Shown here in pieces: positions 34,800 through 43,481 of a stretch of 64,000 nucleotides of DNA. Position numbers and translations under genes: made by a program. Below the pieces are notes generated by a model. It was not told the origin of the DNA and searched no databases. It saw only the letters and a program-made list of their open reading frames with translations. Source of the stretch: Spirochaetaceae bacterium (lineage in GTDB: Bacteria; Myxococcota_A; UBA9160; UBA4427); the NCBI GenBank assembly GCA_020632655.1, contig JACKFD010000001.1, positions 434,001-498,000 on the forward strand, in the 5' to 3' direction. Every line of letters starts with the position of its first letter. Position 1 is the first letter of the stretch.

Positions 34800-35364
34800 C
34801 GGCCGGGCCGGCCGCCTCGGCGGCGGCGCGGCGGGGCTCGGCGCCGCGTCGCTTGTCGCCCTTCAGGTAGGCGACCGTGCCCTCCACGAGGCCGTCGACG
34901 TGGGGGTCCTGCTCGGGATCGGACTCGAGGGTCTCGAGCAGCGCGATGTGGGTCTCGGCGGCGCTGCGCAGGGCCTCCGCCAGGCGCGAGCGCAGGGCGC
35001 GCATCTCGCGAATGTCCTGGGCGAGGCGGGCGGCGCGGCGATGGGAGGCGTCGAGGATCTTCTCCGCGCGGATCTCGACCTCGGCCAGGCGCAGCTCGCA
35101 CTCGCGCTCGGCCGTCGTCCGCAGCTGCTCGGTCATCGCCTGGGCACTCACCAGGGTCTCCTTCAGCAGGTCCTCCTGGGCGGAGAGCTCGTCGATGCGC
35201 CGCTCGAGTCGTCGGATCCGGTCCGCCTGGCTCTCGGTCTCGCGCACGAGCCCTTCGTAGTCCTCGGAGACGATGCGCAGGAAGGCGTCGACCTCGTCGG
35301 GGTCGTAGCCGCGCAGCCTGCGGGCGAAGTGGTGGCTCTGGACGTCGAGCGGGGTCATGCGCAT
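34768..35364 (-). CDS. DivIVA-like coiled-coil protein
   Basis: 198 residues. The N terminus MTPLDVQSHHFARRLRGYDPDEVDAFLRIVSEDYE is the DivIVA/Wag31 membrane-curvature motif (RGYDxxEVDxFL). Heptads then run to about 150, and the tail is Ala/Pro/Glu-rich and ends AEESSSA. DivIVA-family proteins bind curved membrane and recruit growth or division proteins; in Gram-negative genomes of this kind the target is unknown. GGAGG lies nine bases before ATG 35364; ATG 35358 is an alternative. Its 3' end is tandemly duplicated. Confidence 0.85.
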   Translation of the reverse strand: MRMTPLDVQSHHFARRLRGYDPDEVDAFLRIVSEDYEGLVRETESQADRIRRLERRIDELSAQEDLLKETLVSAQAMTEQLRTTAERECELRLAEVEIRAEKILDASHRRAARLAQDIREMRALRSRLAEALRSAAETHIALLETLESDPEQDPHVDGLVEGTVAYLKGDKRRGAEPRRAAAEAAGPAVAPAEESSSA

Positions 35365-35484
35365 GGGCGAGGCTCCTCCGAGGCGCGCAGCAGGCGGCGG
35401 CCCTGCGGCAGGAGATCGGCGAGAGCGCCGCCCTTCTTGAGGATTTCGGCCGGGTCCGGGTCGGGGAGGGACCCGGGCCGGATC

Positions 35485-36309
35485 TCACTCGCCGCGCAGG
35501 GCGCGCGAGCGCTCCGTCGCCGCCCGGACGGCGTCGTAGAGGGCGGCCCGGACGCCCCCCGCCTCCAGGCGTTCGAGGCCGGCGATCGTCGTGCCGCCCG
35601 GCGAGGTCACCTGGTCCTTGAGGGCGCCGGGATGGGTGCCGGTCTCGAGGGCGAGGCGGGCGGCGCCGAGGACGGTCCGGGTGGCGAGCTGCTGGGCGGC
35701 GTCGCGCGGCAGGCCCTGTCGGACCCCGGCGTCGGCGAGGGCCTCGAGGATCAGGAACACGTAGGCCGGGCCGCTGCCCGAGAGTCCCGTCACGGCGTCG
35801 AGCAGCGACTCGCTCGGCGCCCGCCAGCACCAGCCCGCCGCCGAGAGCACGGCCTCGACCTGCGCGAGATCCGCCGGCGTCACGGCAGCGCCCGGGTAGT
35901 AGGCGGTTGCGCCCTCGCCGACGAGGGCGGGCGTGTTGGGCATCGTGCGGACGACGCGGGCCCGCTTCGGCAGGGCTCCTTCGAGCGCCGACAGCGGCAC
36001 GCCGGCCGCGATCGAGATCCAGAGCGGACGCGCGGCGACTCCGGGGTCGACGGCCGAGAGCACGTCGGCCACGACGCCGGGCTTCACCGCGATCACGACG
36101 ACGTCCGCGGCGGCGACGACCTCCGCGTTGTCCTCGACGACGTGAGCGCCCACGGCTTCGGCGAAGGCCTCGCGTGCGGCAGGGAAGGGATCGGCGGCGA
36201 CGATGCGATCACGGGCGACGCCGGTCGTGACCAGCCCCCCGGCCAGGGCCCGGGCCATCGCCCCGCAGCCGATGAAGCCGATGCGGCTCGAGTCGAGCTC
36301 CCCCTTCAC
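35485..36309 (-). CDS. proC: pyrroline-5-carboxylate reductase
   Basis: 274 residues; NAD(P)H reduction of pyrroline-5-carboxylate to proline. N-terminal Rossmann GFIGCGAMARALAGGL, VVVIAVKPGVVADVL, RTMPNTPALVGEGATAY, and the dimer-domain active site DAVTGLSGSGPAYVFLILEALADAG with SPGGTTIAGL. GTG start at 36309 overlaps the yggS stop by four bases (GTGA). Gene order maf-yggS-proC, with a DivIVA-like gene next, recalls the yggS-ylm-divIVA neighbourhood of other bacteria. Confidence 0.95.
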   Translation of the reverse strand: MKGELDSSRIGFIGCGAMARALAGGLVTTGVARDRIVAADPFPAAREAFAEAVGAHVVEDNAEVVAAADVVVIAVKPGVVADVLSAVDPGVAARPLWISIAAGVPLSALEGALPKRARVVRTMPNTPALVGEGATAYYPGAAVTPADLAQVEAVLSAAGWCWRAPSESLLDAVTGLSGSGPAYVFLILEALADAGVRQGLPRDAAQQLATRTVLGAARLALETGTHPGALKDQVTSPGGTTIAGLERLEAGGVRAALYDAVRAATERSRALRGE

Positions 36310-37121
36310 GCGTCCGTCTCCTTCGTCCCGTCTTCGCGCGCGTCGCCGGCGCTTCCTGTGTCCGCGCGTTCGCCGAAGAGCGCCGTGCCGATCCGCACGA
36401 GCGTAGCGCCCTCCTCGACGGCCACCTCGAGATCCCCCGACATGCCCATCGAAAGCGATGCGCGGGCGAGCTCGGGTCGGATCGCGGCGAGTCCGTCGCG
36501 CAGCGATCGCAGCCGTCGGAAGACCGGCCGCGCCGCCTCCGGATCGTCGCTCGCGGCCGGCACCGTCATCAGTCCGCCGAGCTGCAGCGACTCCGCCGCC
36601 AGCACCCGGCGCACGAGCGGCTCGAGCTCTTCCGGCTCGCAGCCCCCCTTCTGCGGCTCGCCGCAGAGCGAGACCTGCAGCAGCACCTCGAGTCGCCGAC
36701 CCGTCTCCGCCGCGCGCCGCGCCAGCGCGTCGACGAGCTCCGGCCGGTCCACGCTGTCGACCGTGTCGAAGAGACGCAATGCGAGCCCGACCTTGTTGCG
36801 CTGCAGCCGACCGACGAGTCGCCAGGTGAGCGGCGTGCCGCCGAGCACGGGATCGAGCGCCATCGCCGACTCGATCGCGGGGCGCACGCGACGCATCTCC
36901 TGCACGTAGCTCTCGCCGAGCACGTGCACGCCCGCCGCGATCGTCGCGAGGATGCGCTCGGGCGGTTGGCGCTTGGCGACGCCGACCAGCGTGACGTCCG
37001 CCGCGCGCCGCCCCGCGCGGGCCGCCGCCCGCTCGATCCGCGCCCGCACGGCAGCGAGTCGCTCGCGCGCTGCCGCGAGCTCGGCCTCCGCGGGACGGCT
37101 CTCGCCGCGCGTCGTCGTCAC
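36306..37121 (-). CDS. yggS: YggS-family PLP homeostasis protein
   Basis: 271 residues, alanine-racemase-like barrel without the C-terminal domain. The PLP lysine is K50 in VTLVGVAKRQP; LGESYVQEM, WRLVGRLQRNKV, LLQVSLCGEPQKGG and LSMGMSGDLEVAVEEGATLVRIG are the family signatures. It binds PLP and buffers amino-acid metabolism rather than catalysing a known reaction. Four-base GTGA overlaps with maf upstream and proC downstream show tight translational coupling. Confidence 0.94.
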   Translation of the reverse strand: MTTTRGESRPAEAELAAARERLAAVRARIERAAARAGRRAADVTLVGVAKRQPPERILATIAAGVHVLGESYVQEMRRVRPAIESAMALDPVLGGTPLTWRLVGRLQRNKVGLALRLFDTVDSVDRPELVDALARRAAETGRRLEVLLQVSLCGEPQKGGCEPEELEPLVRRVLAAESLQLGGLMTVPAASDDPEAARPVFRRLRSLRDGLAAIRPELARASLSMGMSGDLEVAVEEGATLVRIGTALFGERADTGSAGDAREDGTKETDA

Positions 37122-37825
37122 GCGCCCGAATCCGGGTCGGCGCCCCGAAGCCCGTCGTCGTCGGCGGCGACGGGCAGGCCCGCCTCGGCGAGCAGCGCAA
37201 GGGTCTCCTCGACCGGCAGGCCGATCACGTTCGTCCGGCTGCCACGCACGGCGACCACGAAGCGCCGTCCGCCTTCGCCCTGGAGCGCGTAGGCGCCGGC
37301 CTTGTCGAGCGACTCGCCGACGGCGACGTAGTCGACGAGCTCCTGGCGGGTCGCGGCGCGCATCTCGACCTCGCTCGTGACGACGAGCGAGCGGGCGAGG
37401 AGCGCGCCGCTCCGGACGACGGCGACGGCCGTGAGCACGCGATGGACCGTGCCGACGATCTCCTCGAGCAGCGCGACCGCATGGGCCTCGTCGCGCGGCT
37501 TGCCGAGGATGCGGTCGCCGTCGCTCACGACGATCGTGTCCGAGCCGAGCACGATCCGCGCGGGCGTCGGCCCGAGTCGTCCCGCTACTTCGAGGGCTTT
37601 CGCCCGCGCGAGCCGCTCGACGAGGGCGGCCGGTCGCTCGTCGGGGCGCGGCGTCTCGTCCACGTCGGACGGGACGATCTCGAAGGCGAGCCCGGCCTTT
37701 TCGAGCAGTCGGGCGCGGCGGGGCGAGGCGCTCGCGAGGACGAGCCCGAGCGCGGCCGGCCGGGTGTCCGGATCGGGTCGGGGCGCCTCGTCGGGGCCTG
37801 CTCTCGGAGATCGGGCATCGGACAC
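37118..37825 (-). CDS. maf: Maf-family nucleotide pyrophosphatase
   Basis: 235 residues. LVLASASPRRARLLEKAG is the Maf signature, followed by PSDVDETPRPDERP, LGSDTIVVSDGDRILGKP (catalytic Asp) and YALQGEGGRRFVVAVRGSRTNVIGLP. It hydrolyses non-canonical or m-modified nucleoside triphosphates and is linked to division arrest. First gene of the minus-strand operon. A 25-residue basic/acidic N-terminal extension precedes the core. Confidence 0.93.
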   Translation of the reverse strand: MSDARSPRAGPDEAPRPDPDTRPAALGLVLASASPRRARLLEKAGLAFEIVPSDVDETPRPDERPAALVERLARAKALEVAGRLGPTPARIVLGSDTIVVSDGDRILGKPRDEAHAVALLEEIVGTVHRVLTAVAVVRSGALLARSLVVTSEVEMRAATRQELVDYVAVGESLDKAGAYALQGEGGRRFVVAVRGSRTNVIGLPVEETLALLAEAGLPVAADDDGLRGADPDSGA

Positions 37826-37890
37826 GTTCGCGAGGTACCGGCGGCCGCGGCGGGCGTCAAGGGTGCGGGGGATGCGTTAGCTTGCGAGCG

Positions 37891-38442
37891 ATGCGGGTCG
37901 CCCTCGCACTCCTGCTGCTCTCGATGGTCCTGCTCGGGCCGGCCTGCGCGGGCAAGCTGCGCTTCTTCGGCTCGGGCAGCGAGGCCCGCTTCCGGCATCG
38001 CGAGCTCGGCTACGAGGTCGCCTATCCGAGCGTCCTCGATCGGCCGGGCTGGTCGATGGGCTCGCTGGCGGAGAGCGATCTGCTCGTGCATCACGTCGAC
38101 GGCAGCGCCTGGGCGCTCGCGTCGAATTGCCGCGCGACGAAGGCGCCGCTCCCGGTCCTCGCGGCCGAGCTGGCCCGGGCGACCGGGGGGCGCACCAAGG
38201 TCGAGGGCGTCGCGATCGAGCACGCCGGGCTGCCGGGCATCAGCCAGCATCTCGTGCGGGTCGAGGCCGATCGGTTGTTGCAGCTCAAGACCGTCACGCT
38301 GCGCGGGGCGCACTGCACCTACGACTGGATCCTGATCGCGCCGAGCGAGGCGCGGCTGAAGGAGCTCGAGCCGCTCTTCGACGCCTGGTGGCAGAGCTTC
38401 GAGCCGGGGCCGGGCGAGCGCGAGACGGGAGATGGGCAATGA
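37891..38442 (+). CDS. putative lipoprotein preceding mla genes
   Basis: 183 residues. A hydrophobic signal MRVALALLLLSMVLLGPACAG with a Cys at the likely cleavage site suggests a lipoprotein, although -3 to -1 (GPA) is not a perfect lipobox. The mature part (YEVAYPSVLDR, VEADRLLQLKTVTLRGAHCTYDWILIAP) resembles small beta-sandwich lipoproteins. The stop lies in the duplicated start region of mlaE, so it is almost certainly co-transcribed with mlaEFD. Family not recognised. Confidence 0.7.
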   Translation: MRVALALLLLSMVLLGPACAGKLRFFGSGSEARFRHRELGYEVAYPSVLDRPGWSMGSLAESDLLVHHVDGSAWALASNCRATKAPLPVLAAELARATGGRTKVEGVAIEHAGLPGISQHLVRVEADRLLQLKTVTLRGAHCTYDWILIAPSEARLKELEPLFDAWWQSFEPGPGERETGDGQ

Positions 38443-38489
38443 GCAGGTCGATCGCCCCGGGAGACGGGGAATGAGCGAGGCGATCGCGC
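38426..38489. repeat. 32-bp diverged tandem duplication across the mlaE start
   Basis: 38426-38457 and 38458-38489 match at 26 of 32 positions. Both contain GGGAGA, then an ATGAGC and a CGATCGC segment. In the first copy the ATG overlaps the lipoprotein stop (ATGA) but is out of frame with mlaE; in the second copy the ATG (38471) is the likely mlaE start. Confidence 0.8.
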
Positions 38490-39262
38490 CGGGCGTCTGG
38501 CTCGAGTCGACGGGGCGGCGGGTGCTCGCGCTGCTCGACGAGCTCGGGCGCTTCTCCCTGCTCGTGGCGCGCACCTTTCGCGTGATGGGGCGGCGGGGCT
38601 TCCCGATCCGGGAGACCGTGCGGCAATTCGAGTCGGTCGCCGTGCGTTCCTCGACGATCGTGCTGATCACGGCCCTCTTCACGGGCATGGTGCTGGCGCT
38701 GCAGACGGCGACGGCGCTCGGTCGCTTCGGCGCGAAGCCCTACACGGGCAGCTTCGTCGGGCTCGCCTTCGTGCTCGAGCTCGGCCCCGTGCTGACGGCG
38801 CTCGTCGTGTCGGGGCGGGTGGGGGCGGGCATCTCCGCGGAGATCGGGTCGATGACCGTGTCGGAGCAGGTCGACGCGATCCGCGCCCTCGGCGCGGACC
38901 CGGTCCAGAAGCTGGTGCTGCCGCGCATGCTGGCGACGACCCTCGGCCTGCCGATGCTCACGATGCTCGCGAACCTGCTCGGCATCCTGGGCGGATTGCT
39001 GATCGCGACCCAGGCCGGGATCGGCGCGAACTTCTACTACCAGAGCGTGATCAACGTCGTCACGTTGAAGGACCTCGTGAGCGGGCTCGTGAAGACGCTC
39101 GCCTTCGGCTGGACCCTGTCGATGGTGGCGTGTCATCAGGGGCTCGCGACGACGGGTGGCACGGTCGGGGTCGGTCGCGCGACGACCCGCACCGTGGTCG
39201 TGAGCTCGATCGCCGTACTCGTCTCCGACTTCTTCCTCAGCAAGCTGATCATGATGTTCTGA
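38471..39262 (+). CDS. mlaE: MlaE-type phospholipid ABC transporter permease
   Basis: 263-residue inner-membrane permease with five or six hydrophobic segments. The MlaE family phrases FTGMVLALQTA, ELGPVLTALVVSGRVGAGISAEIGSM, EQVDAIRALGADP and LPMLTMLANLLGILGG are all present. It moves phospholipid between inner and outer membranes with MlaF and MlaD. Start ATG 38471 has GGAG eight bases upstream; ATG 38432 is in frame and would add 13 residues. Confidence 0.95.
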   Translation: MSEAIAPGVWLESTGRRVLALLDELGRFSLLVARTFRVMGRRGFPIRETVRQFESVAVRSSTIVLITALFTGMVLALQTATALGRFGAKPYTGSFVGLAFVLELGPVLTALVVSGRVGAGISAEIGSMTVSEQVDAIRALGADPVQKLVLPRMLATTLGLPMLTMLANLLGILGGLLIATQAGIGANFYYQSVINVVTLKDLVSGLVKTLAFGWTLSMVACHQGLATTGGTVGVGRATTRTVVVSSIAVLVSDFFLSKLIMMF

Positions 39263-40092
39263 TGATGGCGGCCGACTCGACACGCGATCGTGTCCCGCTG
39301 ATCGAGCTCTCGGGTCTCGAGAAGGCCTTCGGCTCGAATCGCGTCCTGCGTGGCGTCGATCTCGCGGTGTTCCGCGGCGAGATCTTCACGCTGCTGGGCG
39401 GCTCCGGGACGGGCAAGTCCGTGCTGCTCAAGCACATGGTCGGATTGCTGCGCCCCGACGCCGGTCGGCTGTCGATCGACGGCCGCGACGTCACGGGCCT
39501 GCCCGAACGCGACTGGGTCGAGCTGCGCAAGCGCATCGCCTACGTCTTCCAGGGCGCTGCGCTCTTCGACTCCCTCTCGGTCAAGGAGAACATCGCCTAC
39601 GGCCTGCGCGAGCATCTGGACCTTTCGGAGGCCGAGCTGTCCGTACGGGTCGCCGAGTGTCTCGCCGCCGTGGGGCTCGAAGGGATCGAGGAGCGCATGC
39701 CCGCCGAGCTCTCCGGCGGCATGCGCAAGCGCGTGGGCGTCGCGCGCGGCATCGCCCTCGAGCCCGAGGCGATCCTCTACGACGAGCCCACGACGGGCCT
39801 CGACCCCGCCAACTCCCGCCGCATCGGCCAGCTCATCACGACCCTGCGCGAGCGCCTCCACGTCACCTCCGTCGTCGTGACCCACGACCTCGAGCTCTGC
39901 TTCGCGATCTCGGATCGCGTGGGCCTGCTCGGGCGCGGGCGCCTGCTCGCGGTGGGCACGCCGGAGGAGATCCGGGCGAGTGGGCTGCCCGAGGTGCGTG
40001 AGTTCCTGGCGGGCGATCTGGATGCGAAGAAGGATCTCTGGAGCGGCGGGGCGGGGCCCGCGCCGCGGCGAGCCCCATCGGGCGGGGAGTGA
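39262..40092 (+). CDS. mlaF: MlaF-type ABC transporter ATPase
   Basis: 276 residues. Walker A GGSGTGKS (46-53), Q loop VFQGAALFDSLSV, signature LSGGMRKRVGVARGIA, Walker B ILYDEPTTGLDP and H loop VTHDLE. The LSGGMRKR wording and the ALFDSL phrase are MlaF-specific. The ATG overlaps the mlaE stop, and its own stop overlaps the mlaD start, so the three subunits are made in step. Confidence 0.95.
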   Translation: MMAADSTRDRVPLIELSGLEKAFGSNRVLRGVDLAVFRGEIFTLLGGSGTGKSVLLKHMVGLLRPDAGRLSIDGRDVTGLPERDWVELRKRIAYVFQGAALFDSLSVKENIAYGLREHLDLSEAELSVRVAECLAAVGLEGIEERMPAELSGGMRKRVGVARGIALEPEAILYDEPTTGLDPANSRRIGQLITTLRERLHVTSVVVTHDLELCFAISDRVGLLGRGRLLAVGTPEEIRASGLPEVREFLAGDLDAKKDLWSGGAGPAPRRAPSGGE

Positions 40093-41045
40093 AGATGGAT
40101 CGGGACACGCGAACCAGCATGGCGGTCGGCGCCTTCGTGCTCGTGGCCCTCGCGGGCCTCGCGATCGGGATCCTGTCCTTGAGCGCGGAGAGCGGGCTCT
40201 TCCAGTCGCGTTATCGCGTGACGGGCCACTTCAAGAACGTGCTCGGTCTGCTGCCCGGCGCGCCGGTCTGGCTCGGCGGCAAGGAGGTCGGCCGGGTCGA
40301 TCGGATCAGCTTCGAGTCGATGAGCGACGCACGCCCCGTGCTCGTCGTGATGCACATCAACGCCGACGTGCAGGATCGCATCCGCGAGGACTCGGTCGCC
40401 TCGATCGGCACGATCGGTCTGCTCGGCGACTCCTACGTCGAGGTCAGCTTCGGCACGGTCGGCGCGCGCGTCCTGATCGACGGCGACGAGATCCGCACGG
40501 CGGACCCGGTCAACGTGGGCGCGCTGATGAGCGAAGGGCGCGACGCCCTCGCCAGCATCAACGAGCTCTCCGGCAGCCTGAACGACGTGGTCAAGACCTT
40601 CGCCGAGAAGCAGGGTGCGGAGCGCGCGGTCGACGCGATCGAGGCCGTCTCGGACATCATGATCGAGACGCGCGAGGGCTCGGGCCTGATCCACTCGCTG
40701 ATCTTCGAGCCCTACCACGGCGGTGGCGCCGAGAGCGTCGCGAAGTCCCTCGCCTCGGTCGACGAGATCCTGCGCGAGGTGCGCACGGGCGACGGGCTGC
40801 TGCATCAGCTGATCTACGAGCCGACGGACACGCAGGGCGTGCTCGATCAGGCGCTCGCGGCGAGCGGCTCCCTCAACCGCATCCTCGACAAGGTGGAGCG
40901 GGGCGAGGGCACCCTCGGGCTGCTGCTGAACGATCCGTCGGTCTTCGAGGACCTGAAGATCCTGCTCGGCGGGGCCCAGCGGAGCACGCTGCTGCGCTCG
41001 ATGATCAAGATGGCGGTCGAGCAGGGCGAGGAGGCCGCGCGCTGA
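40089..41045 (+). CDS. mlaD: MlaD-type MCE domain protein
   Basis: 318 residues. One N-terminal membrane helix (about 12-32), then the MCE domain from SRYRVTGHFKNVLGLLPGAPVWLGGKEVGRV to about 125 with IGTIGLLGDSYVEV, and a long helical periplasmic tail containing repeats like GDGLLHQLIYEP and GEGTLGLLLNDP. This tail is typical of longer MlaD/Mce homologues. It binds phospholipid in the periplasm. No mlaC or mlaB follows; the operon ends at a terminator. Confidence 0.93.
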   Translation: MKMDRDTRTSMAVGAFVLVALAGLAIGILSLSAESGLFQSRYRVTGHFKNVLGLLPGAPVWLGGKEVGRVDRISFESMSDARPVLVVMHINADVQDRIREDSVASIGTIGLLGDSYVEVSFGTVGARVLIDGDEIRTADPVNVGALMSEGRDALASINELSGSLNDVVKTFAEKQGAERAVDAIEAVSDIMIETREGSGLIHSLIFEPYHGGGAESVAKSLASVDEILREVRTGDGLLHQLIYEPTDTQGVLDQALAASGSLNRILDKVERGEGTLGLLLNDPSVFEDLKILLGGAQRSTLLRSMIKMAVEQGEEAAR

Positions 41046-41410
41046 CAGCGGTCGAGCGGGGATGCCTAGAACCCGACCTCTGCGGTCGGGATTTCGTTGC
41101 CAACCCGAGAGCCGTCGAGTACGCTCCGGCGCTTCGCGACTCGCTCGCAAGCTCCCGGTTTTGAAACGCTTTTGATCGTGTCCCGGTGCGCGATGGCGCG
41201 TCGGGGGACGCGACCCGCGGATCCGGTCCGGCGAGCGACGTCGGGGCGCGTCGTCGGCAGGGTGCTGCAGGCCCGTCGACGCCGCGGCACCGTACGACGC
41301 GCGGCTCCCGAACACCGGGCGCCGTGCGCTCGCCGGGGCCGATGGGCGAGGGGCGATCGGGTGAAAGCGGACGCGAGACGAACGCGGGCGCGGGAAAGGA
41401 CGTCGAGGCA
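41046..41410. other. 365-bp intergenic with terminator
   Basis: Apart from the hairpin at 41072 the stretch holds no visible gene. A TTTTGAAACGCTTTTGATC segment near 41160 is AT-rich and palindrome-like and may be the promoter region of the sulfur operon, but no clear -35/-10 pair can be supported. Confidence 0.6.
41072..41095 (+). terminator. intrinsic-type terminator after mlaD
   Basis: CCCGACC, loop TCTGC, GGTCGGG (perfect seven-base stem) followed by ATTTCGTT. Placed 27 bases after the mlaD stop. Confidence 0.6.
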
Positions 41411-41731
41411 ATGGGGCAGGTGGTGATCGCGAGCCGGCTCTCCGATGGGCGGGTCGTCTTCGTGGCGAAGGCTTCGGAGGGCGCCGCGGTCGAGTGGGCG
41501 CTCGAGCTGGACGCCGCCTGCGTGGCGGGCGACGACGCGAGCGCGGAGGCGATGCTCGCGCTGGCCGAGCGGGACGCGCGTGCGCAGCAGACGGTCGTCG
41601 AGCCCTATCTGATCGACGTCGAGAACAAGGACGGACGACTCGTGCCGACGAAGTACCGGGAGGCGATCCGCTGTCTCGGTCCGACGATCCGGCCGGACCT
41701 CGGCAAGCAGGCCGAGGGGCCGTCCGCCTGA
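41411..41731 (+). CDS. DUF2849 protein of the sulfite reductase operon
   Basis: 106-residue protein. VVIASRLSDGRVVFVAKASEG is the DUF2849 signature; the family is nearly always encoded directly before cysI in proteobacteria and is thought to help sulfite reduction, perhaps by cofactor or substrate supply. ATG 41411 is preceded by GGAAAGGACGTCGAGGCA. First gene of the operon DUF2849-cysI-DUF934-cysK. Confidence 0.82.
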   Translation: MGQVVIASRLSDGRVVFVAKASEGAAVEWALELDAACVAGDDASAEAMLALAERDARAQQTVVEPYLIDVENKDGRLVPTKYREAIRCLGPTIRPDLGKQAEGPSA

Positions 41732-41828
41732 GGCGGGGCGAGGCGTCTCGCTGCGAGACCCGCCGAGCCGACCGCTTCCATCCATCCCGACCGCCGCGTC
41801 CCTCCGGTCGGAGCCGAGGCAGAAGACG

Positions 41829-43481
41829 ATGTACCGATACGACGAGCACGATCACGCCCTGGTCCAGGACCGCGTCGCGCAGTTCCGCCGCCAGGTCGAG
41901 CGCCGCATGCAGGGCGAGATCACGGAGGAGCAGTTCCGGCCGCTGCGGCTGATGAACGGCCTCTACCTCCAGCTCCACGCCTACATGCTCCGCGTGGCGA
42001 TCCCCTACGGCACCCTCGACTCGCGGCAGATGCGCAAGCTCGCCTGGATCGCGCGCCGCTACGACAAGGGCTACGGCCACTTCACGACCCGCCAGAACCT
42101 CCAGTACAACTGGCCGAAGCTCGAGGAGACGCCGGACATCCTCGCCGAGCTCGCCGAGGTCGAGATGCACGCCATCCAGACCAGCGGCAACTGCATCCGC
42201 AACGTGACGAGCGATCAGTACGCGGGCGCCGCGAAGGACGAGGTCGAGGATCCGCGCATCTGGTGCGAGATCGCGCGCCAATGGTCGACGCTCCACCCGG
42301 AGTTCTCCTTCCTCCCGCGCAAGTTCAAGATCGCGATCACGGCCTGCGAGCACGATCGCGCCGCGGTCAAGGTCCACGACATCGGTGTGATCGTGAAGCG
42401 CGACGCCGGCGGCGAGGTCGGATTCGAGGTGATCGTCGGCGGCGGGCTCGGCCGGACGCCCTTCGTCGGCAAGACGATCCGCGAGTTCCTGCCGAAGGAG
42501 CATTTCCTCTCGTACCTCGAGGCCGTGCTGCGGGTCTACAACCAGCTCGGCCGCCGCGACAACAAGTTCAAGGCGCGCATCAAGGTCACGGTCCACGAGA
42601 TCGGGATCGAGGAGTTCCGCCGCCTCGTCGAGGAGGAGTGGGCCGCGATCCGCGACACCTCGCTCAAGCTCCCGAAGGAGGAGGTCGACCGCATCGCCGC
42701 GCACTTCCAGCCCCCGGCCTTCCGCGCCCTCGACGCGACCGCCAGGGCGACGGAGGATCGCGCTGCGAAGGATCCCGCCTTCGCGAGCTGGCTGCGCCAC
42801 AACGTCGCCCCGCACAAGGCTTCGGGCTACGCGATCGCGAACGTCTCGCTCAAGGTGCCGGGCCAGGCGCCCGGCGACGCGAGTGCGGAGCAGATGGATC
42901 TGCTCGCGGACCTCGCCGACGAGTACAGCTTCTCCGAGCTGCGCGTGACCCACGCCCAGAACATCGTGCTCCCCCACGTCGAGCGGGATCGGCTGCCCGC
43001 GCTCTACGATCGCCTGGTGCCGGCGGGTCTCGCCGCGGCCAACGTCGGCCTCGTCTCGGACATCATCTGCTGCCCGGGCCTCGACTACTGCTCGCTCGCC
43101 AACGCGCGCTCGATCCCGGTCGCCCAGCAGATCGCCGAGCGCTTCGACGCCGCGAAGCAGGAACGGATCGGCGAGCTGCAGATCAAGATCTCGGGCTGCA
43201 TCAACGCCTGCGGCCACCACCACGTCGGCCACATCGGCATCCTCGGCGTCGACCGCAAGGGCGAGGAGCACTACCAGGTCCAGATCGGCGGCTCGGCCGA
43301 CGAGAACGCGTCCCTCGGCCGCATCCTCGGTCGCGGCTTCTCGGCGGACGAGGTCGTCGACGTCGTCGACAAGCTGGTCGAGACCTACCTCGACCTTCGG
43401 GAGGAGGGCGAGACCTTCCTCGAGACCTATCGCCGGATCGGCCAGGAGCCCTTCAAGGAGCGCGTCTATGGCACTGCTTGA
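41829..43481 (+). CDS. cysI: ferredoxin-type nitrite/sulfite reductase
   Basis: 550 residues; six-electron reduction of sulfite to sulfide. The siroheme-[4Fe-4S] site is CCPGLDYCSLANARS (about 414-428) and KISGCINACGHHHVG (about 452-466), with the basic pocket FTTRQNLQYNW and TSGNCIRNVTSD. With DUF2849, DUF934 and cysK around it, sulfite rather than nitrite is the likely substrate. The last bases overlap the DUF934 start by 14. Confidence 0.94.
   Translation: MYRYDEHDHALVQDRVAQFRRQVERRMQGEITEEQFRPLRLMNGLYLQLHAYMLRVAIPYGTLDSRQMRKLAWIARRYDKGYGHFTTRQNLQYNWPKLEETPDILAELAEVEMHAIQTSGNCIRNVTSDQYAGAAKDEVEDPRIWCEIARQWSTLHPEFSFLPRKFKIAITACEHDRAAVKVHDIGVIVKRDAGGEVGFEVIVGGGLGRTPFVGKTIREFLPKEHFLSYLEAVLRVYNQLGRRDNKFKARIKVTVHEIGIEEFRRLVEEEWAAIRDTSLKLPKEEVDRIAAHFQPPAFRALDATARATEDRAAKDPAFASWLRHNVAPHKASGYAIANVSLKVPGQAPGDASAEQMDLLADLADEYSFSELRVTHAQNIVLPHVERDRLPALYDRLVPAGLAAANVGLVSDIICCPGLDYCSLANARSIPVAQQIAERFDAAKQERIGELQIKISGCINACGHHHVGHIGILGVDRKGEEHYQVQIGGSADENASLGRILGRGFSADEVVDVVDKLVETYLDLREEGETFLETYRRIGQEPFKERVYGTA

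Noticed and set aside
41155..41180. TTTTGAAACGCTTTTGATC as a fourth TetR operator
   Set aside because: Shares only TGAAAC with the consensus and lacks the GTTNCA arm.
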